Assembly: GCF_001652265.1 (NCBI RefSeq)
Contig: NZ_LWBS01000272.1
Span: 6,658-70,657 of the forward strand
DNA: 64,000 nucleotides
Source of the DNA: Rhizobium leguminosarum
GTDB lineage: Bacteria > Pseudomonadota > Alphaproteobacteria > Rhizobiales > Rhizobiaceae
Direction: 5' to 3'
Shown: in pieces, positions 15,865 through 22,704 of the stretch
Numbering within the stretch: position 1 is the stretch's first letter
Layout of the letters: each line of letters begins with the position of its first letter
Translations under genes and position numbers: made by a program
The notes under the pieces: generated by a model
Told to the model about the DNA's origin: nothing
Seen by the model: the letters and a program-made list of their open reading frames with translations, nothing else
Database searches by the model: none

Positions 15865-17226
15865 TCAAGCAACCGCGACAGCCGGAGCGGCTGCTGCGGT
15901 GAGGGCACGATGGATGGATTCAGCCGCGTCGCGACCGTGGGCGACGGCCGAAACCGTGAGATCGTCGCCGCCGAAGACGCAGTCACCGCCGGCCCAGACG
16001 CCGTCGAGCGAGGTATGGCCTTCGCTATCGACGGCGATGCGGCCGGATTCCATGCGCAGCGAACCGAGAGCAGAGGCGTCAAAGGTCTGGCCGATCGCCT
16101 TGAAGATCTGGTCGGCGGCAATGACGCCGGTCTCGCCGGTGCCGACGAGGCGGCCATCGAGGATTTTGGTATATTCTACTTCGATCGCGGCGACCTTGCC
16201 GTCCTGCGACAGGATCGATTTCGGCGCCAGCCAATGGCGGATGATGACGCCCTTGGAGCTTGCCAGATCCTGCTCGTATTCGGAGGCGTTCATGTGCTCC
16301 TTGCCGCGACGGTAACAGATCGTCACCTCCTCGGCGCCGAGCAGCTTCGCCTGCACGGCGGCGTCGATCGCCGTCATGCCGCCGCCGAGAACGACGACGC
16401 GGCGGCCGATGGCGAGTTCGCCCTTGTCTTCGGCCTGGCGGAGTGCGGCGATGAAATCGACGGCGTCGTCGACGCCTGCAAGGTTCTCGCCTTCGACACG
16501 CAACGCGTTGACGCCTGCAAGGCCGATACCGAGGAAGACGGCGTCATACTGCGCCTGCAGATCGGCAAGTGAGAAATCCTGGCCGAGACGCTCGCCGTTG
16601 CGGACTTCAATGCCGCCGATCGACATGATGTAGTCGACTTCCCTCTGGGCGAAATCGTCGACCGTCTTGTAGGTGGCGATGCCGTATTCGTTGAGGCCGC
16701 CGGATTTTTCCCTGGCATCATAGATGACGACCGAATGGCCTTTCACGGCCAGGCGATGGGCGGCGGCAAGGCCGGCAGGACCGGCACCGATGACGGCGAT
16801 GGTCCTGCCAGTCGGTTCGGCCCTGGCGTAGAATTGCTTGTCGGCCTGCATGGCGGCATCGGTCGCATAACGCTGTAGGCGGCCGATCTCGACGGGCCGC
16901 TGTTCAGCCGTGTTGCGCACACAGGCCTGTTCGCAGAGCTCTTCGGTGGGACAGACGCGGGCGCACATGCCGCCGAGGATGTTCTGGTCAAAGATCGTCT
17001 TTGCCGAGCCGATGGGATTGCCGGTTGAAATCTGGCGGATGAACAGCGGAATGTCGATCGAGGTGGGACAGGCCGTCATGCACGGCGCGTCATAACAGAA
17101 ATAACAGCGGTCGGCGGCGACCAGCGCCTCGTGATTGTCGAGGCGCGGATGAAGATCGGAAAAATTAGCCTCATACTCGGCGGGCGAAAGCCGGCCGGCA
17201 TGAATCCCCGTTTCCAGTCGTTCCAT
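15865..17226 (-). CDS. preT: NAD-dependent dihydropyrimidine dehydrogenase, subunit PreT
   Basis: The 453-residue electron-input subunit, homologous to the glutamate synthase small chain. The N-terminal Cys-rich region (CYFCYDAPCMTACPTSIDI and CARVCPTEELCEQACVRN) binds Fe-S clusters, and the two nucleotide-binding motifs are GAGPAGLAAAHRLAVKG for FAD and VVLGGGMTAIDAA for NAD(P). It passes electrons from NADH to PreA. GAGGG is well spaced from the ATG at 17226. It is the first gene of the preTA operon; the 16-bp RutR-like palindrome starts 61 bp upstream of the start codon. Confidence 0.95.
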   Translation of the reverse strand: MERLETGIHAGRLSPAEYEANFSDLHPRLDNHEALVAADRCYFCYDAPCMTACPTSIDIPLFIRQISTGNPIGSAKTIFDQNILGGMCARVCPTEELCEQACVRNTAEQRPVEIGRLQRYATDAAMQADKQFYARAEPTGRTIAVIGAGPAGLAAAHRLAVKGHSVVIYDAREKSGGLNEYGIATYKTVDDFAQREVDYIMSIGGIEVRNGERLGQDFSLADLQAQYDAVFLGIGLAGVNALRVEGENLAGVDDAVDFIAALRQAEDKGELAIGRRVVVLGGGMTAIDAAVQAKLLGAEEVTICYRRGKEHMNASEYEQDLASSKGVIIRHWLAPKSILSQDGKVAAIEVEYTKILDGRLVGTGETGVIAADQIFKAIGQTFDASALGSLRMESGRIAVDSEGHTSLDGVWAGGDCVFGGDDLTVSAVAHGRDAAESIHRALTAAAAPAVAVA

Positions 17227-17286
17227 TGAAGTTCCCTCATTATTGGTAAACGGCCTGTAAGCGAAAGCGTAACTCAGGTTTAAAAA

Positions 17287-17302
17287 TTTATCAAACGGTA
17301 AA
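17287..17302. promoter_or_regulatory. RutR-like operator upstream of preTA
   Basis: TTTATCAAACGGTAAA; its reverse complement TTTACCGTTTGATAAA matches the site at 6841-6856 in 13 of 16 bases and keeps the TTNACC-N4-G.TNAA layout of the RutR operator. A further half-site, TTGGTAAA, lies at 17243-17250, nearer the start codon. Confidence 0.6.
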
Positions 17303-17455
17303 ATTTTGACGACTTTCTCTTCTCATCTCGCACGTAATCCCCTGTTTTTGCTGGAATAATTTATTCGGCCTGAATCAGTGAAATGGCTGAGCGCGCGACG
17401 AGGGAAGGGCATCCGAAAAAAGATTCAAAAAAGTCGAATTTTTTTCGGATGGCAG

Positions 17456-17480
17456 GGAACCAAAGTTTGAGGTCGTCGTT
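17456..17480 (+). promoter_or_regulatory. EcfG-type promoter for a stress sRNA
   Basis: GGAAC (17456-17460), 16 bases, CGTT (17477-17480): an exact match to the EcfG general stress promoter pattern. No protein gene follows on this strand; instead a terminator ends about 130 bases downstream, so the transcript would be a short RNA. Confidence 0.7.
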
Positions 17481-17486
17481 ATTGCG

Positions 17487-17610
17487 ATATCCGGATGGTG
17501 ATCGCATCGACCCAACATGCGCGCCCCCAACCCACTATCCGGACGTACTCACGGTCCCCTCCCGGTGAGTGAAGACAGCTGGTGCGCCGCCCTCGCACCG
17601 GCTGTTTTTC
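17487..17610 (+). ncRNA. Candidate general-stress small RNA, GsrN-like
   Basis: This is a predicted transcript of about 120 nt, bounded by an EcfG promoter and an intrinsic terminator. Its middle part is C-rich and unstructured, then forms a hairpin (stem ACTCAC 17547-17552 with GTGAGT 17565-17570) whose 12-nt loop shows TCCCCTCCC, able to pair with purine-rich ribosome-binding sites. In Caulobacter the stress sRNA GsrN is made from a sigma-T promoter beside the phyR/nepR/sigT genes and acts through an exposed C-rich loop. Position, promoter and loop all fit. The 5' end is inferred from the promoter spacing, and sequence homology with GsrN was not tested. Confidence 0.6.
17576..17610 (+). terminator. 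Intrinsic terminator of the stress sRNA
   Basis: CAGCTGGTGCG and CGCACCGGCTG form an 11-bp stem (one G-U pair) around a 7-nt loop and are followed by TTTTTC. The U-tract exists only for the plus strand, so it ends the sRNA and not the convergent kinase gene. Confidence 0.8.
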
Positions 17611-17633
17611 GTTCTCGGCTGTCTCCAGGGCTT

Positions 17634-18647
17634 TCACACCCGCTTGAAGATCTCGAATTCGGTTTCCGGAATGGTCAGACGGTACTCGATGCGGCCGGGA
17701 ACGAGGTTCAACTCAGCTTTGCCATTGACCGACGAAGGCACGACACGCTCCAGCACGGTGCGACCGAAGCTGTTGTCGCTGAATTCGTGGACTTCCGACT
17801 GATCATGCAGAACTTCCGCCCAGGCAACTTCGATCGCCTTTCTGTCGTTGATCATGGCTTCGCGGCAATTGAGCGTGATGGAGGCGGCGCCGCCTGATAT
17901 TGCGCCGAAGGAGGCGGAATTGACGATGAGTTCGTGGAGGGCGAGCCCGAGATGCACGGCGGCATTCGGTGTCAGATGAGCGTTGATGCCATAGATCGGC
18001 ATGGAGCCGGCCGTCTCCGGCCAATAGGGGGCGAATTGCTTTTCGGCGAGTTCGAAGAGGTAGGCGCCGCGCCAGCTCGAATCCGTGATCAGGTCCTGCG
18101 AATTGGAAAGCGATTGCAGCCGTCCGCGGAACTTGAGGAGGAAGCTGTCGAGAGAGAGCGTGTTGCGCGCCGTCTGCGTGGCAATGCCCTGGATGATGGC
18201 GAGAAGGTTCTTCGAGCGGTGTGAGAGTTCGCGCAGCAGCGATTTCAGAACTTTTTCGCGATGCCGGCTTTCGGTAACTTCAGTCATGACGGACAGAAGT
18301 CCATGTGCGCTGCGTTCGCCGGTGCGCTGGATCTTCAGTTCATAAGTGCGCCTTTCGCCGTCGACATCGATCTCGACCTCGGCATTGTTGGGAATGCCGG
18401 TTTCCAGGACCTTGTGTTTCAGCGCTGTCAGATATCGCCCATGGGCGTCGCCGAAAAGGGCGGCGTCGCTGCCGCCGGGCATAAAGAGCGCCGCGAAATG
18501 CGGCGGCAGATTTTCGACGTAGAAGATCGACAGTCGAGCGTCCTGGCAGAGGATTGAAACCCCGGCGCTGCCGAGCGCGCGCTCCATCATTGCGGCTTTG
18601 CCTTCGAAGGTAAAAGGCATGCCGGACAATGGTTCAGTCGTATTCAC
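17634..18647 (-). CDS. HWE-family histidine kinase, probable PhyR kinase
   Basis: A soluble sensor kinase of 337 residues if the GTG at 18647 is used (AAAGGCGG lies upstream); an ATG at 18620 and a TTG at 18737 are alternatives. The N-terminal about 130 residues form a PAS-like input domain without membrane helices. The HWE/HisKA_2 kinase core follows, with His143 in ELSHRSKNLL and the ATP-lid motif ALHELIVNSASFGA. It sits directly downstream of phyR in the minus orientation and has its own EcfG-type promoter. Kinases of this family encoded beside phyR typically phosphorylate PhyR, releasing EcfG from NepR. The signal sensed is unknown. Confidence 0.85.
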   Translation of the reverse strand: MNTTEPLSGMPFTFEGKAAMMERALGSAGVSILCQDARLSIFYVENLPPHFAALFMPGGSDAALFGDAHGRYLTALKHKVLETGIPNNAEVEIDVDGERRTYELKIQRTGERSAHGLLSVMTEVTESRHREKVLKSLLRELSHRSKNLLAIIQGIATQTARNTLSLDSFLLKFRGRLQSLSNSQDLITDSSWRGAYLFELAEKQFAPYWPETAGSMPIYGINAHLTPNAAVHLGLALHELIVNSASFGAISGGAASITLNCREAMINDRKAIEVAWAEVLHDQSEVHEFSDNSFGRTVLERVVPSSVNGKAELNLVPGRIEYRLTIPETEFEIFKRV

Positions 18648-18775
18648 TCGGCCGCCTTTCCTTGTGACATCTTGACCGTCGCTGAAGGGAGCGCCCTTCC
18701 AGACACCGCCTGCCAACTCTAGAACAAAGCGCTGCAAAAACCGTTAAAGCCATCGGAACGTCCCGGTAGCACCGG

Positions 18776-18801
18776 AACGCCTGCTTTGGCGATTTGGTTC
18801 C
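18776..18801 (-). promoter_or_regulatory. EcfG-type promoter upstream of the HWE kinase
   Basis: On the minus strand, GGAAC (18801-18797), 17 bases, CGTT (18779-18776). It lies between phyR and the kinase gene and would give a leader of about 120 nt, making the kinase part of a positive feedback loop. Confidence 0.6.
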
Positions 18802-18821
18802 GAAAGCCGGAAAATTGCGTC

Positions 18822-19616
18822 TCAGGCGGCCACTCTGGTCGATTCATTGAAGAAAAGAGCCTGGCTGATTAGTGCCTTGACCATGTCCGGATTGAAGGGC
18901 TTGGTGACCAGGAAAGTCGGTTCCGGCCGCTCGCCGGTCAGAAGACGTTCCGGGAAGGCGGTGATGAAGATCACCGGCACGCTCGACGTCTTGAGGATGT
19001 CGTTGACTGCGTCGATACCGGAGCTGCCGTCGGCAAGCTGGATGTCGGCCAGCACCATGCTCGGCTTGGTCTTATTGTAGAGCGCCACGGCCTCGGCATG
19101 CGTACGGGCAATGCCGGTGACGCGATGGCCGAGGCTCTCGACCATCTGCTCGATATCCATGGCGATCAGCGGTTCGTCCTCGATGATCATGATATCGGTT
19201 GCGACCTGTCGGGAAATCTCCTGCGACGCTACGTCGAGCAGCTGCATGACATCTTGCTCCTCGGTTTCCAGGATTTCGGCGATCTCAGCGACGCGGAAAT
19301 TCTCTACGGAGGCGAGCAGGAAGGCCTGACGGGCGCGCGGCGAAACCTTGGAAAGGTTCAGCGTGGCGCGTTGCTCCCAGGCATAGGGCGAGGTCGGCTC
19401 CGGAATCTGGACTGCGGTGGAACCAAACAGTTGCGTGAACAGTTTGTAGAGTGCGACCCGGTCATTCGCCGTATCCGGGAAAATCGACAGATCGGCGATG
19501 ATGGCTTCGAGAACGGCGGCGACGTAAGCGTCGCCCGAAGTCTGAGTGCCGGTAAGGGCGCGGGAATAGCGGCGCAGATAAGGAAGGTGCGGCGCAATCC
19601 GAGTAGAAAGTGTCAT
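18822..19616 (-). CDS. phyR: Response regulator PhyR, anti-anti-sigma factor
   Basis: A 264-residue regulator. The N-terminal sigma-factor-like domain (about 1-125) mimics EcfG and, when the C-terminal receiver is phosphorylated, binds NepR. The receiver (about 138-258) has acidic residues in IIEDEPLIAMD, phospho-acceptor Asp191 in MVLADIQLAD, and TAFPERL and KPF around the conserved Thr and Lys. The ATG at 19616 is chosen because AGGAG lies seven bases upstream; longer frames lack this. It is divergent from nepR-ecfG and preceded by an EcfG-type promoter, so it is autoregulated. Confidence 0.96.
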   Translation of the reverse strand: MTLSTRIAPHLPYLRRYSRALTGTQTSGDAYVAAVLEAIIADLSIFPDTANDRVALYKLFTQLFGSTAVQIPEPTSPYAWEQRATLNLSKVSPRARQAFLLASVENFRVAEIAEILETEEQDVMQLLDVASQEISRQVATDIMIIEDEPLIAMDIEQMVESLGHRVTGIARTHAEAVALYNKTKPSMVLADIQLADGSSGIDAVNDILKTSSVPVIFITAFPERLLTGERPEPTFLVTKPFNPDMVKALISQALFFNESTRVAA

Positions 19617-19660
19617 TAATGGCTCCTGCATACAGGCCGGCATTGGCTTCAATGACCGGG

Positions 19661-19686
19661 TAACGCCGCCTTGATAAAAAAGTTCC
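19661..19686 (-). promoter_or_regulatory. EcfG-type promoter of phyR
   Basis: On the minus strand, GGAAC (19686-19682), 16 bases, CGTTA (19665-19661), placing the start of transcription about 40 bases before the phyR ATG. The -35 element is half of a GTTCCGGAAC palindrome. A plus-strand GGAAC-N16-CATT at 19696-19720 has one mismatch in the -10 and could serve nepR-ecfG weakly. Confidence 0.75.
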
Positions 19687-19842
19687 GGAACGGCAGGAAC
19701 TTTTTTCGTCGCGCCGCATTATTCCAGCCGACGAAGAAAGGGCGTAGCGTTTTGACCCATGCAGCGGCAAATACCAGCGACATCGACAATCGAACGTTCG
19801 ATGTCGATGGTTGAAATCGTGATTGATCCCATCCACGCCCCC

Positions 19843-19894
19843 TAGAACAGGATGATTTTAGGCCGGGTCGGCCTAAAATCTGAATCCTGTTCTA
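19843..19894. repeat. 52-nt palindromic repeat
   Basis: An imperfect inverted repeat in which AGAACAGGAT and TTTTAGGCC pair with GGCCTAAAA and ATCCTGTTCT around GGGTC. The end motif AGAACAGGAT recurs in the element at 42749-42798. It lies in the phyR-nepR intergenic region, upstream of nepR. Confidence 0.7.
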
Positions 19895-19906
19895 AATTAG
19901 AAAGTT

Positions 19907-19954
19907 AGAGCATGATGTCATCCGAAAACCGCTCCCACTTTTCGGCATCATGCT
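19907..19954. repeat. Palindromic intergenic repeat with AAAACCGCT core
   Basis: AGAGCATGATG and its inverse CATCATGCT flank the core GAAAACCGCTCCCACTTTTC. The same design is found, inverted, at 42749-42798, and the core recurs at three further sites in this window. Confidence 0.7.
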
Positions 19955-19985
19955 TTGGACAGACAACCGGCGAGAAGACGAATTG

Positions 19986-20192
19986 ATGACTACACGCAAG
20001 AAAGAAGCAGCCGATCAGCGAAAGCTGGAGCTGCGGGCAAGCGACATCCTGGACCCGAACAATCAGATCGGCGTCAGGCTGCGGTCGCTCTATGCGGCTG
20101 CACAGGATGAGGCGATTCCCGATCGTTTTCTCGACCTTCTCGAAAAGCTCGACCATGCTGAAATGATGGCTTCTGCCAAGATGGCCGAATAG
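19986..20192 (+). CDS. nepR: Anti-sigma factor NepR
   Basis: A 68-residue anti-sigma factor that holds EcfG inactive until phosphorylated PhyR binds it. The conserved core NQIGVRLRSLYAAAQDEAIP, then DRFLDLLEKLDHAE (about residues 26-60), matches the family. The ATG at 19986 follows GAGAAG at workable spacing. It is directly followed by ecfG after nine bases, forming the two-gene operon divergent from phyR. Confidence 0.93.
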   Translation: MTTRKKEAADQRKLELRASDILDPNNQIGVRLRSLYAAAQDEAIPDRFLDLLEKLDHAEMMASAKMAE

Positions 20193-20201
20193 GATCGCTG
20201 C

Positions 20202-20759
20202 ATGGAAGACAAATCGCAACCCAGCTTCAAGCGGGAACTGCTGGCGGCACTCCCAAGTCTTCGCGCCTTCGCGATCTCGCTCATCGGGCGGCACGACCGT
20301 GCCGACGATCTCGTCCAGGACACCATCATGAAAGCCTGGGCCAAACAGGATCATTTCGAGATGGGCACCAATATGAAGGCCTGGCTGTTTACGATCCTGC
20401 GCAACGAACTCTACAGCCAGATGCGCAAGAGCGGCCGCGAAGTGCAGGACAGCGACGGGCTGTTCACTGAATCGATGGCGATGCACCCCTCGCAATATGG
20501 CGCGCTCGATCTGCAGGACTTCAAGAAGGCGCTCGACCAGCTGCCGCCGGATCAACGCGAGGCGATCATCCTCGTCGGCGCCTCGGGTTTTTCCTACGAG
20601 GAGGCGGCCGAAATCTGCGGCTGTGCCGTGGGTACCATCAAGAGCCGCGTTAACCGAGCCCGCCAGCGGCTGCAGGAGCTGCTGCAGATATCCGGCGAGG
20701 CCGATTTCGGCCCCGACGCGACCTCGGCGCCGCTGACGTCGAAGGCCTTCGCATTCTGA
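20202..20759 (+). CDS. ecfG: ECF sigma factor EcfG (RpoE4-like), general stress response
   Basis: A 185-residue group-15 (EcfG) sigma factor. Region 2 (about 20-85) includes ADDLVQDTIMKAWAKQ and NMKAWLFTILRNELYSQMRK, and region 4 (about 115-170) includes LPPDQREAIILVGASGFSYE and GTIKSRVNRARQRLQELL. It directs RNA polymerase to GGAAC-N16/17-CGTT promoters, several of which are present nearby. It lies nine bases after nepR and is followed by a strong terminator at 20779. In R. etli the orthologue is known as RpoE4. Confidence 0.95.
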   Translation: MEDKSQPSFKRELLAALPSLRAFAISLIGRHDRADDLVQDTIMKAWAKQDHFEMGTNMKAWLFTILRNELYSQMRKSGREVQDSDGLFTESMAMHPSQYGALDLQDFKKALDQLPPDQREAIILVGASGFSYEEAAEICGCAVGTIKSRVNRARQRLQELLQISGEADFGPDATSAPLTSKAFAF

Positions 20760-20778
20760 AAGAGTTACATTTGGGAAG

Positions 20779-20811
20779 AAAGCCGGTCGCCCTTCGGAGC
20801 GCCGGCTTTTT
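20779..20811 (+). terminator. Intrinsic terminator of nepR-ecfG
   Basis: AAAGCCGGTCGC and GAGCGCCGGCTTT form a near-perfect stem around CCTTCG, followed by TTTTG, 20 bases after the ecfG stop codon. Confidence 0.85.
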
Positions 20812-20968
20812 GCTTCGTCGGGAGTGGGGTAAGGGCACGTATCCAAGTTGTGGTGGATGGTTGTTCAAGGCGCACTAGTTCTCTTCCCTAATTTTCCGCT
20901 CGTATGTGAGGGGGAAGTATTCACTCTCTCCATTTTCGTAGCGAGTATGTATAGAGCGAGTCCCTCAA

Positions 20969-21370
20969 TCAATCCTCGCGCTTCGATCCTACCAGATTGG
21001 CTGCGACAATTGCCGCCAGAACACCGGCGGTCAGAAGCGGCTGGGCGCGGATAAGGCCGAGCCCGACCGTTGCCAGCGATTCCAGCGCTGCGCGGCGTTC
21101 CCGGGTGCGGCGCGCTTCCCGGGCGTTGATGATCGACATTACCACCAGCGCGATGATGGCGATCAGCAGCGCGCAGGCGGCCAGGAAAAGCGCAGCGCCG
21201 ATCGGGCCGTATATGCCGGCGAGCCAGATGGCGCCGGCGGTGACGGCCAACGCGTAGGCGGTGAGGAGGAAGAGCACGGCAAGCGCAATGAAGATACCAT
21301 TGCGCTTGGCGCGTCCAACGGTTCGGTGCACGCTTGCGCCCGTCAGCAGCCTGAGGATCGAGAAGAGCAT
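20969..21370 (-). CDS. Small membrane protein, YqjE/phage-holin-like (stress-linked)
   Basis: A 133-residue protein with two long hydrophobic hairpin helices (about 27-48 and 55-80) and a third near the C-terminus (about 109-127), separated by a basic stretch (NAREARRTRERRAALES). The organisation resembles the YqjE/DUF1469 holin-superfamily proteins, often encoded with ElaB/YqjD (DUF883) proteins, as here. It begins nine bases after the DUF883 gene, so it would be co-transcribed from the EcfG promoter at 21834. Its function is unknown; in other bacteria such pairs associate ribosomes with the membrane during stress. Confidence 0.75.
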   Translation of the reverse strand: MLFSILRLLTGASVHRTVGRAKRNGIFIALAVLFLLTAYALAVTAGAIWLAGIYGPIGAALFLAACALLIAIIALVVMSIINAREARRTRERRAALESLATVGLGLIRAQPLLTAGVLAAIVAANLVGSKRED

Positions 21371-21379
21371 CGGGCTTCC

Positions 21380-21724
21380 TCAGCGCCGGGCGAGGAAGGC
21401 GATGGCAAGGCCGAAAGCGGCTGCAGCGCCGATGGTTGCCAGCGGATGCTGGCGCACCGTCTCACGCATTTCCGTCGCTCCACGCTCATAGCCGTGCTGC
21501 AATTCGCGCAGCAAATCCTCGCTGCGGCCGAGCAGTTCCTCGTAGCCGGCACCGGCCTGGCTACGGATTTTCTCACCCTGGTGGCGCGAGCTCTTGCCAA
21601 CGAGGCGCGTCAGTTCTGCGAGTTCGTCGCGTAGCGCTTCGATCTGCTCCTCGATGCCGGATTCCAGATTGTGGAAGGTGCCGTTGCGGCGGCTGCGGCC
21701 GGACTGGAAGATAGAATAGCTCAT
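21380..21724 (-). CDS. DUF883 (ElaB/YqjD-like) protein under stress control
   Basis: A 114-residue protein with a charged, predicted coiled-coil middle (about 22-90, for example EEQIEALRDELAELTRLVG) and one C-terminal membrane helix (PLATIGAAAAFGLAIAFLA). This is the pattern of the ElaB/YqjD family of tail-anchored proteins that bind ribosomes in stationary phase. The ATG at 21724 is chosen for GGAG seven bases upstream. A perfect EcfG promoter lies about 110 bp upstream. Family assignment is by architecture, not by alignment. Confidence 0.8.
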   Translation of the reverse strand: MSYSIFQSGRSRRNGTFHNLESGIEEQIEALRDELAELTRLVGKSSRHQGEKIRSQAGAGYEELLGRSEDLLRELQHGYERGATEMRETVRQHPLATIGAAAAFGLAIAFLARR

Positions 21725-21833
21725 GGCTGTCTCCATTGGCTGGGGCGCGCGCAAGCCCGCCTGTTTCGCACGAGGGTCACCACCGTCCGTTGCATGAATG
21801 ATATCGCCCGGCATTGACCCAGATCATGCCGGA

Positions 21834-21858
21834 AACGTGCCGGGCGATCAAAAGTTCC
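21834..21858 (-). promoter_or_regulatory. EcfG-type promoter of the DUF883 operon
   Basis: On the minus strand, GGAAC (21858-21854), 16 bases, CGTT (21837-21834). It lies between hmuV and the DUF883 gene and gives a leader of roughly 100 nt. Confidence 0.7.
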
Positions 21859-21871
21859 GCTCGCGCGGTGC

Positions 21872-22681
21872 TCAGGGGCGGGAAACGGCGCTGTGGGCGA
21901 GCACGAAGGGCGTGCCGTCGGCCGGCACCTGGTTGATGCGCAGCGCGCAGCCGAACACCGAGAGCATCGTTTCGTTCGTCAGCACGTCAGCGATGCTGCC
22001 GGCGGCCGCCAGCCGGCCGGATTTCATCAGCACGATGCGGTCGGCAAAGAGAGCCGTCAGGTTGAGATCGTGCATGACGGCGATGACACCGCCGCCGCGT
22101 TCGCAGAAATTGCGGGCGAGCGTCATGATGGTCAGCTGGTGGCTGATGTCGAGGCTCGAGACCGGCTCGTCGAGCAGCAGCCAGCATGGCTTGCCGTCGA
22201 CGACGGGCTCGGCAATCTGGCAGAGCACGCGGGCAAGCTGCACGCGCTGCTGCTCGCCGCCGGAGAGCTCCTGATAGAAACGGCCTTCGAAGCCGGTCAA
22301 GTCGACGGAGGCAAGTGCTGCGGCCGCCGTCTGCTCGGCCTTGTCGGGATGCAGGTTGAGGCCCGAAGTCAGGCCCATGCGGACGATCTCGCGCACGGTG
22401 AAGGGAAAGGAGATCGTGCTTGCCTGCGGCAGCACGCCACGAATGGCGGCAAGCTGCCAGGGTTTCAACTCCTTCACCTCCTCGCCGCCGATGCGCACCG
22501 AGCCGCCATAGACAAGTTCGCCGGAGATGGCTTTCATCGTCGTCGTCTTGCCGGAACCGTTCGGCCCTGCGATCGCCGTCAGCTCGCCGGCCTTTGCCGT
22601 AAAAGTGACGTCGTTGATGATGGTCTTGCCGGAAAGGCGCACGGAGACGCCGGAAACTTCGATCATCTCAATATCACTCAC
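21872..22681 (-). CDS. hmuV: Haem ABC transporter ATP-binding protein HmuV
   Basis: The 269-residue ATPase of the haem importer. Walker A GPNGSGKTTTMKA (about residues 39-51), signature ELSGGEQQRVQLARVL (about 137), Walker B WLLLDEPVSSLD, and the switch His in AVMHDLNLTAL are all intact. The start is a GTG at 22681 with no clear ribosome site; an ATG five codons later is an alternative. Upstream, three copies of GTGAGTGA overlap the hmuU/hmuV junction. It is the last gene of the hmuPSTUV operon. Confidence 0.93.
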   Translation of the reverse strand: MSDIEMIEVSGVSVRLSGKTIINDVTFTAKAGELTAIAGPNGSGKTTTMKAISGELVYGGSVRIGGEEVKELKPWQLAAIRGVLPQASTISFPFTVREIVRMGLTSGLNLHPDKAEQTAAAALASVDLTGFEGRFYQELSGGEQQRVQLARVLCQIAEPVVDGKPCWLLLDEPVSSLDISHQLTIMTLARNFCERGGGVIAVMHDLNLTALFADRIVLMKSGRLAAAGSIADVLTNETMLSVFGCALRINQVPADGTPFVLAHSAVSRP

Positions 22682-22704
22682 GGGGGGTCACTCACAGGGG
22701 TCAC

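Noticed and set aside
14479..16572. A 697-codon open frame on the plus strand
   Set aside because: It runs antisense through preA and preT, both certain genes. Long antisense frames are common in high-GC genes with biased third positions, and the translation has no domain.
17383..17568. A 61-codon frame upstream of and overlapping the sRNA
   Set aside because: No ribosome site, composition rich in Arg/Ser/Pro and not protein-like; the promoter and terminator fit a non-coding RNA better.
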